Shown here piece after piece: positions 32,145-44,422 of a stretch of DNA of 64,000 nt. Positions within the stretch are counted from its first letter, which is position 1, and every line of letters starts with the position of its first letter. The stretch spans positions 124,001-188,000 of the forward strand of contig JADNRV010000088.1 of assembly GCA_015499995.1 (NCBI GenBank). Reading direction: 5' to 3'. The notes under the pieces are model-generated. The model worked only from the letters and a program-made list of their open reading frames with translations, did not search any database and had not been told where the DNA came from. Source of the DNA: Flammula alnicola (taxonomy: Eukaryota; Basidiomycota; Agaricomycetes; Agaricales; Strophariaceae). Made by a program: the position numbers and the translations under genes.

Positions 32145-33758
32145 ATGGCAAAATCAGGAGGGCCGTCCACCCTTCCTTCCTCAGATCCCGAACAAGGATC
32201 GACAAGCGCAGATGCAATAGAGCTCGTCGAATTCGAGCACGGAGTCCCATTTCCTTCAAGTTCCAATACTGCCACGTCGCCTTGTCTTCCATGGCATCCG
32301 AAGATCACACCCTACCGGTTCATCACATTTCTTACTCCGATATGTCTAGGAACCGCTAAAGCCGTGGCAGCACAGCGAGGAAATACGGAGGAACCGATCA
32401 CGTTGGAATGGATAGCCGGGGTTGTTGTTTTCTTAGTGTATGTATCCATCCTTTCTCTCCTCGAAAAATTGCTGGATACCGTAATTTTCAGGCTTTTCAA
32501 TGCTGGAACGTACGAATCCCATCCGCTGCACCACGTTCCATGGTATCTATCTTGGTTGTTCAAACCGGATTGTATGGATGGATTGTGGTGGCTGCTAGGT
32601 AGATTGTTCGCGGTACCGTGTCCGAAATACAGCTCAGAAGAAATGGATCACAATGAACCAGAGTCAGTTCATATCGTCACGTCGTATCGGCTCCTTGTGT
32701 CTGCCACGGTCTTTAGCATCGGCATGTTGAAAGCAAGCCTCACCTACTCTGGTTTGTCGACGGGTGCGAATTGGGTTGAATGGGTGCTGGGAGTTGTGAT
32801 TACTTCAATGTTCGTACTCTGCTGTACGTTCAATGAGATGTCATACTAATAAATTGCTCTTCGATTCAGTCTTTACTTCATAGGGCTATACGAAAACAAC
32901 TCTGTTGGATTGTGGTCAGCCTTCTTTGGCAGAGATCGCGCTTATGTTGTCCGCACTGGTATGTCCCAATGCCCATGATTGTCCATCTACGAAAATTGCA
33001 GACCTCATGTACCACCCATCTCAGGCCTTAAAGGAACCTCGAAGCTGATAATCATCGTCGCTTCGCTGACGCTGATGTCCCTGTGGTTTGCTATCGACCG
33101 CCCGAAAGATGGGTTCACCGAAACCGAGCTCCCGCTCATCTTTCGTGCCTACAATCGATCAGTCAGTTTCCTGCTCGAATGTATCTTCGTCGTCATGTTC
33201 GTCTTGGGTGGTGCCATCCTCTTCGCGTCTTTGCGCTCCGCAGCGGAAGATCTGGGGGATAACGTCCCCCTTCCTGTCCGTCGTTTCCTTGAGCGAGCAG
33301 AAATATTCGCCATGGGAGCTCCGCTTTCAGGTAAGCATCGTGTATTTCCTCGTCGACTTTGTTCTAATATCTACTTTCACCTTTTAGTCCTCCGCTGGTT
33401 CCTGCGTCACGTCCGTGTCGTACGCCATCTCCTCGCCCTCTTCTCCAGCCTCCTCTTCCTCACCTTGTGGCTCTCATTTACCTTCGGCTACATGTACCGC
33501 GCCTCCATTTTCGATGTTCCCATCCACAGGAAGTGGAACCCCTTCGTATACTTCTCCATGATCTTCGCATCGCTAGTTGTGGTAGTGCCTACGTTTTTCA
33601 TCGTTCGGTGGGCGGGAAGGGAGCTGTTGAGCGCGGCGAGGCGTGGGATAGCGGTCGGTGCTGTGAACGCGGTGATCGCGTTGACGAGGCTCGAGAATGC
33701 CGACGTACACTATGGGTTCAGTGAGTTGGGCGAAAGTTTACGTGGGTCAATGGTGTAA
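32145..33758 (+). CDS. multipass membrane protein of unknown function
   Basis: ATG at 32145 (MAKSGGPSTLPSS), soluble acidic N-terminus, then hydrophobic segments: ITFLTPICLGTAKAVAA, WIAGVVVFLVYVSILSLL, LLVSATVFSIGMLKASL, WVEWVLGVVITSMFVL, then after introns LIIIVASLTLMSLWFAI, CIFVVMFVLGGAILFASL, LLALFSSLLFLTLWLSFTFGY and FSMIFASLVVVVPTFFIV; about eight membrane passes. Introns lie at about 32824-32869, 32957-33025 and 33330-33388; the first does not restore the frame with its best donor (GTACGT) but does with GTTCAA seven bases on. The first and second membrane blocks look related (TAKA..W..GVV versus MLKA..W.LGVV), so the N-terminal half may be an internal duplication. I have seen similar uncharacterised Agaricomycete proteins; no transport or enzyme motif found. 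Confidence 0.6.
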
Positions 33759-34071
33759 CTGTAATAATAAATCAAGAATAAGTAAATCATTTCTAATTTA
33801 TAGCAAACTGCTTGTAAATCTCCGCTATGATTGTGTTAGCCGCACCAGAGAATTCACGCAGTGTCACTTATGCATTCCAGTGGCATTTTTATGATTTTAT
33901 AGCCCTTCTGCAACTTGCCTCGCAAGTCATCATGCATCAACACGAATTTTGACCCGACGCAACCGAACGGCTTAATGCGGAAGGCTGTGACCTCCAGAAC
34001 ATATACAACCAAATACCCTCTGTTGAACGCGATGAACGCCATTCGGCCCGTCCAACCTTTCTCTCTCCAAA

Positions 34072-35682
34072 ATGTCGAGCTTTGGTACGTCTTTATTGCA
34101 TTGTTTTATTATCTGCTGTATTGATTTCCCTTCTCAGATGAACTAAGCTATACAACTCCCCCGTCTCCACCTTTCGACAGCATCTCCTCCATTCGTTATT
34201 CACCCACCAACCCTGATCAACTCCTCGTCTCTTCGTGGGATACGGTAGGTTCATTTTCACAATTGGGCCTTATTGCCACTAATAACCGGTTTACATTCCC
34301 TTAGACAGTTCGGTTTTATGAAATCGGAGAGAACGGCGTGCGGAAAAGCGAAGCAAAAGCCAAGTTCGATCATCGCGCGGCAGTGCTCGCATGCTCGTTC
34401 TCACCAGATGGATCGCGCGCCTACAGTGGTGGCTTGGACACATCGGTCAGAGAGTGAGTGCATTTTGCTATATTCGTGCTCCACAAGGGCATTTCATCAT
34501 ATCTTTGCCTCCAGATTGGATCTCTCAACGGAGAAGATAACAAACCTTGGCGCCCATAACGATTCCATCTCCTCAATGACATTCGCCCACTCAACCAGTC
34601 CGTTTTCTTTGTGTTTCCTCTTCGTGAATCGCGCTAATGATATTGCTTTTACCGACTAGATTCCCTTATCACAGGCTCATGGGACCGTACCCTCCGCTTC
34701 TGGGACCCCAGAGCCTCTAACCCTCAACAAAACACGTACCAAACGCCAGAACGTATATATGCCATCGACCACGTCAATAATACCCTCGTCGTCGCGATGG
34801 CGAGCCGGCTGTTCCATATATACGATATCAGGAAGATGGATACGCCGGCGCAACAGAGGGAAAGCAGCCTGAAGTACATGACGAGGTCGCTGGCTTGCAT
34901 GCCCGATGGTCAAGGTATGTTCCTATTCTACGCTTTTACATACTTTTTTTGAGCCCTTATTCAAGTTACTGAAATGGCCTTTTTGTTTCACAATAGGATA
35001 CGCCACAGCCTCTGTGGAGGGTCGCATCGCCGTCGAATACTTCGACCCCTCCCCAGCCGCCCAAGAAAAGAAATACGCTTTCAAGTGCCACCGGCAGACC
35101 ATCGATGATGTGGACCACGTATGGCCCGTCAACGCACTCGCCTTCCACCCCACGTACAACACCTTCGCCTCTGCAGGCTCCGACGGCACTGTGTCGATCT
35201 GGGACCACAAGGTCAAGAAAAGACTGCGGCAGTACCCCAAGTACCCGGGCCCCGTCGCGGCTGTTGCGTTCAACTGCGATGGGACGAAGATTGCGGCGGG
35301 TGTTAGTTATACGTGGGATGAGGGCGAGGCGGGGTTGAAGACCAGCGGGGTTACGCCGTGGTTGGGAGTGCGGAAAGTTGGCGATGAGGTCAAGGTGCGT
35401 TGTCCTTTTTTACTGATTGTTATTCGATCTTTTCCTCTGTTTTTCTCTTCGTTCCTACCTGACCTTTGTCTATAGAGGATGCCCTGGATGTGCAGGCATC
35501 CTGCTACCGACCATATCATGCAATATGTGTCACTTGTCTCCCTTCTTGTTTTCGCCTCTGTGATGTGATACATCCTGGCTCTTTTCCATTCTTTATCCTC
35601 TTTTTTTTTTCCATTTTATCTGCCAAACGCCACTCATGCTGACTTTTCTCTTCGACAGCCTAAATCATGGACCGGGAATTAA
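34072..35682 (+). CDS. BUB3: spindle-assembly checkpoint WD40 protein BUB3
   Basis: Seven exons: 34072-34084, 34138-34244, 34305-34453, 34515-34597, 34660-34914, 34997-35394 and 35659-35682; all phases agree. The translation has WD40 blades in the BUB3 order: [112 protein letters not shown] and [26 protein letters not shown], and the usual short tail PKSWTGN. BUB3 binds GLEBS motifs of BUB1/BUBR1 and Mad3 at kinetochores and delays anaphase. The length of about 340 residues is normal. The 264-nt last intron is long for this window. Housekeeping gene, no oddities. Confidence 0.95.
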
Positions 35683-37441
35683 ATTCTCCGACTATTCCCT
35701 CTCGCGTTGGTGTATGTGGTTATTTTTTTGCGGTGGTGGGCAGGCTTTGCATGTATTGTACTTACCAACCTGTGTATATAGAAAGCTCAAACGCACCTGA
35801 TTCAAATGCAATGAACGTTCCTCATATGGATACGTTAACTCCTCTCATATTCTGCTCTCGGAACGTTCCAACTTCTCACTCCGAAAAATCGCCAGAACAA
35901 GTCCCATTCTAGGCGCTCTGCCTGGTCCAAGTCGTCTGAATTACAGCAAGCGATTGTCGCAATGCGAACTCTGCTGCTTGGAATGAGCTCTGGGTAAGTC
36001 GATATTCCCTTCACGTTGGTAATGTGCTGGCTGACGATCAGCATTGGTTGTAACGAACTCATTTTAGCGGCATTATTTTGTGCTTCGTTGGATTCATCGC
36101 AAATTCTCATCTTCGCCTCTTCTGTCATTCTCAGCAATAATCTCGACCTCAGGCCTCAGGCTCATCCCGTGTCGGGCGCCGTACTGATGTCTAGAATGCT
36201 GAGCAATCAGTGTTCACAGTGAACCCGTTTCTGCGTGGGTTTTTCTCAAAAAAAACGGACAACAAAACCCATTCAGAACCGGTGCAGAACCGGTGGTCTA
36301 ACATCCCTACATAATGTCTTCTTTACTGCTATTTCGGTCCGCCTTCTCGTGCGCGCCGCGTGGTCGTCCTCCTTCCTCAAATCGATTTTTGATCCGGGGT
36401 AATTTTTTTTAATGCAGACTAACCCTATACTGACCTCTCTCCTTCATGGAATGACGTCCATGATCTTCGACAACATGGTTCAGAAAAATGACAAGGTCCG
36501 GCTCCAGACATCGGTAAATAACTGGAACAACTCCTGTCCTCACAAATGTTTCGATGCATTCAGTGTTTTCTCCATGATAATATTCTAATTCATCTGAGTT
36601 TGTTTTCGCTGTATCACAGGCGATAAATCTTGAACATTCGCTGTCCACTGCCGTAACTCGACGCATCTGCAATACGAAGCTGTGGAGCACCCGTCGTTCG
36701 TGTGTAATTCGTTCATTGTTGACAGACAGTGTGGGAAATTTAAAATCGTGACGATTTAGCTAGATTTGGCCTCTCGCGACATGTCTCAGGAACGTTCACC
36801 TCCGCCCATACCTTCAACAACGTAAACGTGGAATACTCGCGACAATGGGAACTTATCAATATAATACACTCCTCCTCCTCCTCCAACGGCGTCGACCTTA
36901 ATGTAAGTATTACGCGCTTTAAGAGGCTTTAAGTTGGATGCTTTTTGTGTTCCGACTTGGCGCGCCCGTTGAGTACTTCTTCCAGTCTTCATTCCGCTTG
37001 ATTATTTATTTAGATTTTGATGCACGACATGGACAGAAGAACACGACACTAACCCTCATTGGGTTCTCTCCGGACCGATGTTACGGAACTTGCTGACGTT
37101 CAATGTTCAACTCGCGTTCCTACAAATTGTTCTCTTACCGATGTTTGTCGGCCAGATTCATGGAGATCTGTCAGGCCGCGATGTCGTCACCCACCATGCG
37201 TATCTGAATTGAGGGAATAGAAGTGTTTTGCGTCGTTCTTCTCTGGGTTATGAACATTTGGTCAACATTTCCACCTGAAACCATGACATCGGAACATACG
37301 TTCTTCTGGATTACCGCCTTTGCAGGGTACATCCTTCCCTTGTCCCCCTCATTTAGCCGAAGGGTTTGAAACTTATAAAGATACACTTCGCATGTGGCTA
37401 TTGCCCCTACAGAGCACCCTCCCCTCCTTTCTTCGTTCCCA
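35683..37441. other. intergenic, one possible transposon end
   Basis: No convincing gene. A minus-strand frame at 36409-36690 (93 codons) has no recognised motif. At 36225-36312 the sequence looks like one end of a hAT-type element (see that entry). 37390-37441 is the probable promoter and leader of the oxidase. Confidence 0.4.
36225..36312 (-). repeat. possible hAT-type element end
   Basis: Read on the minus strand it begins TAGGGATGTTAGACC and continues with two direct copies of ACCGGTTCTG. A TAGGGATG-like start is common in hAT elements. I found no partner end or 8-bp duplication, so this is tentative. Confidence 0.25.
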
Positions 37442-39466
37442 ATGATGTTCGCACATCGTACGCTCGTTACTCTCCTTTCACTTACTATCCTAGCTCGCGC
37501 CCTCCCGTCTGTCGAAGAGAGAGACCCCGAGCCGGTCTGTGAGCAGATAGCCAACACCATTTCGGACTCGAGCGACGTTTATTACCCAGGTGTTATGCTG
37601 TCCCGCGCTTCCGTCTTCTGCATGCCGTATTGACGCTTTGTATCTGGAGGGCATCCTTTGTACATCAAGGGAGTTTACCATTGGGCAAGTTCAAGCGCGC
37701 AGCTCCCACTATGTGTCGTTGAACCGGGAACACCGGCCGATGTCGGAATTATTGTGAGATTCGTGACTTTCTCATGTTCTTCTCGAGCGCTCATTCTCGC
37801 TGCAGCTTGGCATCGTTGGCAGCACCAGAACTGCCTTCGCAGTAAGATCATTAATCGTGCAGCTTGAATCTATACTAAATTTCTTATTTAAGGTGAAAGG
37901 TGGAGGTCACGCTTCAAACCCTGGATTTTCTTCGACGACCGGGGTGCACATATCAATGTATCGATTCTCTACCGTCACTTATAATTCAGCTGACCAGACA
38001 GCGGATATTGGTGCTGGCTTGATCTGGGACGACGTCTACGCTGCCCTTGAGCCTCTTAACGTGAACGTTGTCGGTGGTCGCGTCACTGGTGTTGGTGTGG
38101 CTGGTTTCATCCTAGGGGGCGGTAAATGTTATTTCTTTCATCAATAATCATCTGTTAATGCTTTTTTGGATTAGGATACTCTTGGAAGACGAACCAACAC
38201 GGATTGACAATTGATACTGTCACCGCCTATGAACTCGTCAAACCTAATGGCGATGTTGTAACCGTCACAAAGGCCTCGGATTCTGAGCTTTTCTTTGGTC
38301 TTAAGGTTAGATTTTTTCATTATCCTAAAATGGGTTCTACTCATGCAGTACGTTCTAGGGTGGATTCAATAATTTCGTACGTGTTTTCTTTGTGTCTATG
38401 TCTGAAATCTGAATAAATTCTGACGCTTAATGACAGGGAATAGTCACCAAGTTCACGCTACAGACATTCCCACAAACCCAAGTTTGGGTAAGTGCCCACC
38501 TCAGTGATTCGTCCCTTATATCTAAACTGACTCTTAGTGCTCCTCGTAGGGCGGCTTAATCACGATTACTGCTCCATTCATTCCAGATGTGGCGGCAGCT
38601 ACAGCAGCCTTTGCAGCGAACGTAAACGACCCCAAAGCATCTATCATCACTACCTATAATTTTTTGCTTGGACAGGTTAGCCGATCTCTTTCAATATTAT
38701 CCCCTAAAATCGAGCTCGTTTATCTATATCAATCTAGCCCGGGATTTCGCAACTTCTGTTTTACGACGGCCCGAGTCCTCCAGCGGGCATATTTGACGCC
38801 TTCCTCGCCATTCCATACTTCACAAAGGATGTCAGCACACGAAGTTACGTTTCTCTTGTTCAGTCGTCTCCTGCAAACGCAACAGCTGGTCTACGGTGAA
38901 TTGTATGCTTTGTTTCTTATTCTTATTTTTTAACAAGTTCGCCATAGCGGGGTATTCAACACCGTTTCCGTGCTTAACTATACTCCGGCGCTTTTGGACG
39001 TTATCTTGAATGAAACCATCGTGCGAATTGTTGTCTATTTTATCGTCACGTTTCTAACTTATTTCAGTTCTGGGGGACTACTCTTAGTCTGAAGAGTGGA
39101 GCTTTCATCTCTTATGACGTTGAACCCTTCCTCGCAAACATTTATTCCCACAACTTGGATACCACGGCATTCCCACCGGTCCGGTCCTTGGGACTCCTTC
39201 CTTTCAACATTTATTATGCTTGGGTGTTGTCTGCCTTCGACGATGATTTCCACAGTGCCGCAAAGGCAAGTGCAGCTACGGTGTACAGTGCTGCCGTCTC
39301 GGAAGGTCAATCATCGCTGCTTGGCGCACCCGTTTATCCGAACTATGCTATATCCGATACCCCATTGGCCAACATTTACGGTAGCAACCTACCCGCTCTA
39401 CAGACTCTTAAGGATTCAATTGATCCCACGAACATCATGGGCCTCGCGGGTGGCTTCAAATTCTGA
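37442..39466 (+). CDS. secreted FAD-linked oxidase (berberine-bridge-enzyme-like)
   Basis: A multi-exon gene. The N-terminus MMFAHRTLVTLLSLTILARA is a signal peptide. The FAD_binding_4 fold follows: YHWASSSAQLPLCVVEPGT, then VKGGGHASNPGFSS, where the His of GGH is the usual 8-alpha-linked FAD site, and GRVTGVGVAGFILGGG, GLTIDTVTAYELV, NGDVVTVTKASDSELFFGLK. A tiny 18-nt exon encodes GGFNNF before GIVTKFTLQTFP. The C-terminal BBE domain ends IDPTNIMGLAGGFKF, TGA 39464-39466. Introns of about 50-65 nt split it into ten or so exons. Such enzymes oxidise sugars, alcohols or alkaloid-like metabolites outside the cell or in the vesicle lumen; the substrate cannot be told. The gene appears intact. 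Confidence 0.85.
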
Positions 39467-40100
39467 TCTTCAGTCTCATTTTTATTATATGTTCGGTGCT
39501 AATATATAGTCCGAAGACTACAGAGCACTTACAGAGCGGTCTTCTATTTGTTTCCCTTGGGGTTTACATATTCTTTGTGAGCATGGCATTCCGGATGGGT
39601 CACTTTTCTTTACAACCTGTACTATAACTACACACAGCGCAAGAGAGTAGAAGCCCTATTCGACACTGCCCTCCGCCTATGTACCGCCTGTAGTAAAATT
39701 AATATTGCGCAAGCCTCGAGGTTAGACTCTAGAGTGCCCCCAAGACACGAAACATTTGGTTGCCGAGTACATCACTGCGGGAACCGCAAGAGGCGTCAGA
39801 TTCACGGATGACAAAGCAGCATGGCGGTGATAATCGGTGGATCTGACGTCTCTTACATGCCTAACCACATACTTACATAGGCAACTTGCCATTGATTCCT
39901 TTCGGCAAGGCTGACGACGCGGCCTGGCTGCCACCGCGGAGTCTGTTAAGGTGAATTATGTTTAACGTTCAGCCTCGAGCCTGAGTCGCTCATTCAAACT
40001 TGATAACTTGATACGTACGTTGACCACTCCAGTTGCATATGCGTCGCGGGTCATTTATTAATGGTTTCTTTAGTTCTCTAGGGCTATCACTGCAACCACA
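39467..40100. other. intergenic
   Basis: 3' end of the oxidase and promoter of the dehydrogenase. No other feature seen; a short minus-strand frame at 39722-39934 is not convincing. Confidence 0.4.
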
Positions 40101-41082
40101 ATGCCCTCCCTTTCAGTTGCCCAGAACGCCAATGCTGCATTCACGCCCTCCTACGTGCCTGTCATGGTTATCACAGGAGCGACTTCAGGAATTGGTCAAT
40201 CGATGACTGAAACCTTGGCTCGCCACCTTCACGGTCGGGTACACATCGTTCTCGTCGGTCGCAATCGCGCAGCAGCCGACTCTATCATTGCATCTCTACC
40301 GACTACTGCAGGAGATTCTACTTACGAGTTCGTTCCATGCGACGTGACACTCATGAAGAACGTCCACGCACTCGCGCGAGACCTCCTCGAACGCCTCCCC
40401 CAAGATCAATTTCCTGGTTCATTCCGCCGGTGTATTTTCCTTCACAGGCAGGGAAGAAACGGAAGAAGGGATCGACAAAAAGCTTGCATCTCGGTATTAC
40501 GCTCGCTGGGCGCTCACTAGCGATCTGCTCCCACTTCTCCAGAAGGCCAAGGACGCGGGTGAAACTGCAAGTGTGCTTTCCATTCTGGGCGCCGGGAAGG
40601 GTCCTCAGGTTGATCTAAATGACCTGGGTCTCAAGAAAACGTACACAGGCTACAGAGCAATGCTGCAGAGCATTGCCTACAATGATCTTATGGTCGCCGT
40701 GAGTGCTGCTGATTCTTCACCAATCCGGAATACTAACCACACTGTAACTTATCTCCAGGAGTTTGCTGCTCGAGAGCCCGAAATCGCGTTTACGCATATC
40801 TTCCCAGGCAACGTTGATACACCGGCATTTACTCCCTCTAAGGAGGCCAATCCTTTGATCAAATCCGCTGTGTGGATGCTGCGACCACTGATTTGGCTTA
40901 CAACTACGAAGCAAGAGGTCTGTGCGGAGTACATGCTCTATGCACTACTCGACGCCAAAAAGGGCATGTATCGACGGAATAGCAAAGCAGATAATATAGG
41001 CATGAAGGATTTCCCGGATGCAAAGGACGCCCAGAAGCTTCTATGGGAGCATACACTCGAAGCAACGACCGTTGAGTCCTAA
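40101..41082 (+). pseudogene. short-chain dehydrogenase/reductase with one frameshift
   Basis: The Rossmann-fold SDR reads from ATG 40101: VMVITGATSGIGQSM (TGxxxGIG cofactor motif), VHIVLVGRNRAAA, FVPCDVTLMKNVH. At a run of five C (40397-40401) the frame shifts by one; past it the reading continues INFLVHSAGVFSFTGR (the NAG-equivalent), KLASRYYARWALTSDLLPLL, SVLSILGAGKGP, and after intron 40699-40758 FAAREPEIAFTHIFPGNVDTP to the stop at 41080-41082. With four C the gene would be open throughout. A canonical YxxxK is not evident; the region around YTGYRAML is where it should be. Either a one-base pseudogene or an assembly error in the homopolymer. Confidence 0.8.
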
Positions 41083-41570
41083 TAGTCCACCTCTTCTCCT
41101 TCTACATGTACGTTACTATGTTCATCCTTTTGTGTTCAAGTCTTCCGTGTATATTACGATTTTCGCATTCCCTGATTGTATTATATACCTTATTCAAAAT
41201 ATTCATTGTCTTACGTCTGGAAAACCCAACATCAAAATGCGCGAAGACCGACTGGAGGACCATCTTAAGTTGCATCATGGCGAACCTAGGGGAGCAGCAG
41301 AACAAGGCATATATTGAAAGTGGTAAATACTTGGTTGTTATACTCCGTGTGTATGAACAAAGGCGGAGGAATAATTCACGATTTAAGGGAAGCATCGAAG
41401 AAAAATAAAGACGTCTCATAGGATATGGAAAATGGCTATTTGCGACGGGCCTGGAAACCGAACGTGAAGGGTATCAACGGAATCACTCCCCACTTCATTT
41501 ATAATTGGATGGATTCGTAGTATGATGATTTCATAAAACGAGCTTGTAATTCATATTCTAGGAATTAGAA
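41083..41570. other. intergenic between convergent genes
   Basis: 3' flanks of the dehydrogenase and of caspase-like gene 1. Short frames only; nothing named. Confidence 0.4.
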
Positions 41571-43488
41571 TCATTCAGATACGTCAGGTGGAGGCCAAGA
41601 TGTCAAATGCTCACCAAAGGTCTCAAACTGGACAACTGTGGATCCCACTGCTGCACTGCTTTCCTTCGTTGGATTAAGGTCCCCAGAAGGCGACGACCCT
41701 TAGAAGAGTTCCGCATGGATTCATTAGCACCATCGCAAATCTTATGAGCGTTCTCTCTATAGCCGTAGCTTCTACATTAGTTACAGATACGAGAAATTGA
41801 CCACAAAATGAATCCTCACTGCGCGGCATGCATTAACTCTTTCAAAGAAGGTCTGCGATTAACCTTCAAAAGAGCAACTATCGACTGGACGAAGATATGG
41901 AGCCATGAGAGACGGAGAAAGTCGACGGCGTATTAAAATTACCTGAATCATCGATTCTCCCTCCGGCGTCTCATAGATTATTTGGGAATCCTTACACGCC
42001 GAGATACAGAACTAAAGCATTACAGAGGGGCATATTAATGAAAGTGAAAGCACAAAAGAAGATAAACTTACTACCCGACGCTTCTCGGAGGTTGAGAAAT
42101 GACAACAGAATCCAGTACATATTCCAGGGTTGGATTTGCTCGAGCCAGTACTGACTTCGGTGCCCGGCTTTCGCAACCGCCAGGGAAGCATATCTCGCGG
42201 CGACCCAGCAGGCAGTTTTCGAATCAGCTGGACGCCAAAGGGATCACAGAGGTCTAAAATATCGATTAGACGGAGAAGAGAAATGGCGAGAATGAGAAGA
42301 AAATTACACTGGCACCCAGCACGTCGAACTAGCAAAAGTAACGGTCAGTACTATGCCGCAGCAATCAAAGAAACTCATTGACAATACCTGCGCTTGTCCA
42401 TTTTCCCAGCCTGTTGCATTTATAATGCCTTAGATCTACACCGTCGCATGTTCAGCAAGTGTTCGTGAACGAGAACGACGGATAACTTACTCAGCAAGGT
42501 CCCAGAATGACACGAATCAAAAATGGCCTTTTTCCGAATGTTTACAAGATAACACAGGAAAAAGGAAGAGAACGAACCAAAAGTTGCGAGCCATTCATGA
42601 GGGGCTGTATAAGAAATTCATTTAGAACCTGAAAAATGGCAAATTAGACCTCCTTTGCAAGTGATACGACTGGGATACCCGCCTTATCCGGTATAATTCT
42701 CTCTTCATCAAACTCAGGCTGGTTTTCAGACGTCACGGCATCGCAGGGGATGATATCTACAAAAGGTATTAATCAACCACATGTCAGAGTACGGAGTAGA
42801 TTAGACGAAAACTGACACTCTTCCAGGCCGTCAGCTTCGACGCGATGGCCTTCCTCATTCCTTTGAGACGAATGACCTGAAACTAGTAGCAAAGTTACAT
42901 GTGGATATTACATCGTGAAGGGCTTGCGAAACCACTTACACACGAAAACATAGTCTGCCTCCAGGTCTCGACGAACGAATCTCTGCAATTCCCTCATCTG
43001 TCGCAGATAAAATAAGAACATGAGATGACATCACGGAAAGGAGAGCTATTTATCTTACCACATTCTGCTGGGTGGGTTTGTGGTCGTCGTCCACTGTCTC
43101 GCAGTCGGAGAGAACCACGATGTCCTCTTCAGAGAACTGGAAAACGTCTTTAACCCGATATAAGATTAGCACTAGCAGCGTGATAACGGCGAAGGGATCC
43201 CATAGTCCCATACCTATGAGAGCAGTCTTCATCGCAACAACGTCGGCCTGGGGACCCTTCAACCGCCACCTTTCACCCCGCCCACTGTAGTTGACTCCAA
43301 TGAGAAAAGCCAACTTCCTTCTTTGTTGAGGATGCGGGGATGGACCAGTGAACGACTGAAGCAGTCGAGTCTGTATTCAGTCAGAAATGAAATCAATGCG
43401 ATATACACAGCTAAGCACAGGCACTCACGGTTGTTTCCAGACATTGCCGCAAAAGTCGATGCTTCTTGCTGAGCAGGTGTATTACCAT
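41571..43488 (-). CDS. caspase-fold peptidase (metacaspase-like), array copy 1
   Basis: Likely start ATG 43486-43488 (MVIHLLSKKHRLL), which alone is in phase with the next exon; then KLAFLIGVNYSG, LKGPQADVVAMKTAL, DVFQFSEEDIVVLSD, the catalytic His in GHSSQRNEEG (about 42870-42878), DIIPCDAV, catalytic Cys in AIFDSCHSGTLL (TGT at 42511-42513), DLRHYKCNRLG, a linker with ICTGFC, and the p10-like ISACKDSQIIYETPEGESM. It is split by many introns of about 50 nt. The last part (SYGYRENAHKICD, then FGEHLTSWPPPDVSE, TGA 41571-41573) differs from the other copies and one frame change near 41700 is unexplained. C14 family enzymes cut after Arg/Lys or Asp in death and stress pathways. This is the most diverged of the four. 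Confidence 0.7.
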
Positions 43489-44422
43489 ATATATGATAAA
43501 GTGTTATCGCACTTGTGCGATGATTCCACAAGCGTCTTCGGGGTGGCGAGGGCTTGATACTACGGGCGAGCCACGTAGCGATAGTATCCGATCTGTGAAA
43601 GAAGAACGGGCCAGACGTGGGTTGGCCAACAGGCGCGAGGCCTGCCTAGTTCAAAAAATGATAAGGACGCGGAGCAAGGTGGGAAAATACAGGATGGACG
43701 CGCCGATTATAAAGGTAATCGGAGCAAGGCTGTACGGAGAGATACTCGTACGGCCTCCAAATCCCTTGGCTTAGAAATCGCGTTCGGGGCTTGCTTATTC
43801 TTGACATGATGTTCCATCAGTCCTTCTGATAAAGAGAGGACCGAAAACGCGCGTTCAAAGCGCGTTACTGGAGAGAGTGTACGGCTGTGCTTGCAATGTT
43901 CTTGGTGTTCGCTGCACAAAATGACTGTTGCTCTGACAGAAAACGAGGCGGCATGTTCGGCACATGTCGGCTATGCTTATGTACATTGTATGGGGCCGGT
44001 TAAGATGTCGCCGCGCCATTTGAGGTCGAAGTTGGCAAGGAGGCAACACGGAACGGACATGTACAGGACATGTAATTACATTATTGCAAAAATTAATACA
44101 TACAGGCCATGTTTTGTGTACAGATCTAACGGTAAGATAACAAACAGTGTGCGGTAAGTATGGTAGGCATCCATGAGTCCCATGTACAAACTGCGAGCTG
44201 GATATGGTAGGCAGGTATAACAATATGTAGGATAAGCGTGAGGCGGTCGGAGGGTTTTAAGCCCGTGGCCCAGCAGAGAGCGATAGAATGCATGAGGCGA
44301 AGATACGATGTATGTGTATGTGACAGGTAGATAAAACCTTGGGAAACAGGAAGACTAGATCCGAAAGCGCAAAGTAAACGAAAAGGGATACGGAGACGTA
44401 CGCTAACGAAGGATGAGCGACA
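43489..44422. other. intergenic within caspase array
   Basis: Upstream of copy 1 and downstream of copy 2. Several ACATGTAC-like words around 43960-44080; no gene seen. Confidence 0.4.

Noticed and set aside
32145..33758. Calling the membrane protein a wax synthase or transporter
   Set aside because: No catalytic HxxxD or transporter motif could be found; the similarity was only in hydrophobicity.
43050..43313. Considering caspase copy 1 a separate short protein
   Set aside because: The frame is one exon; flanking exons carry the catalytic His and Cys and match the other copies.
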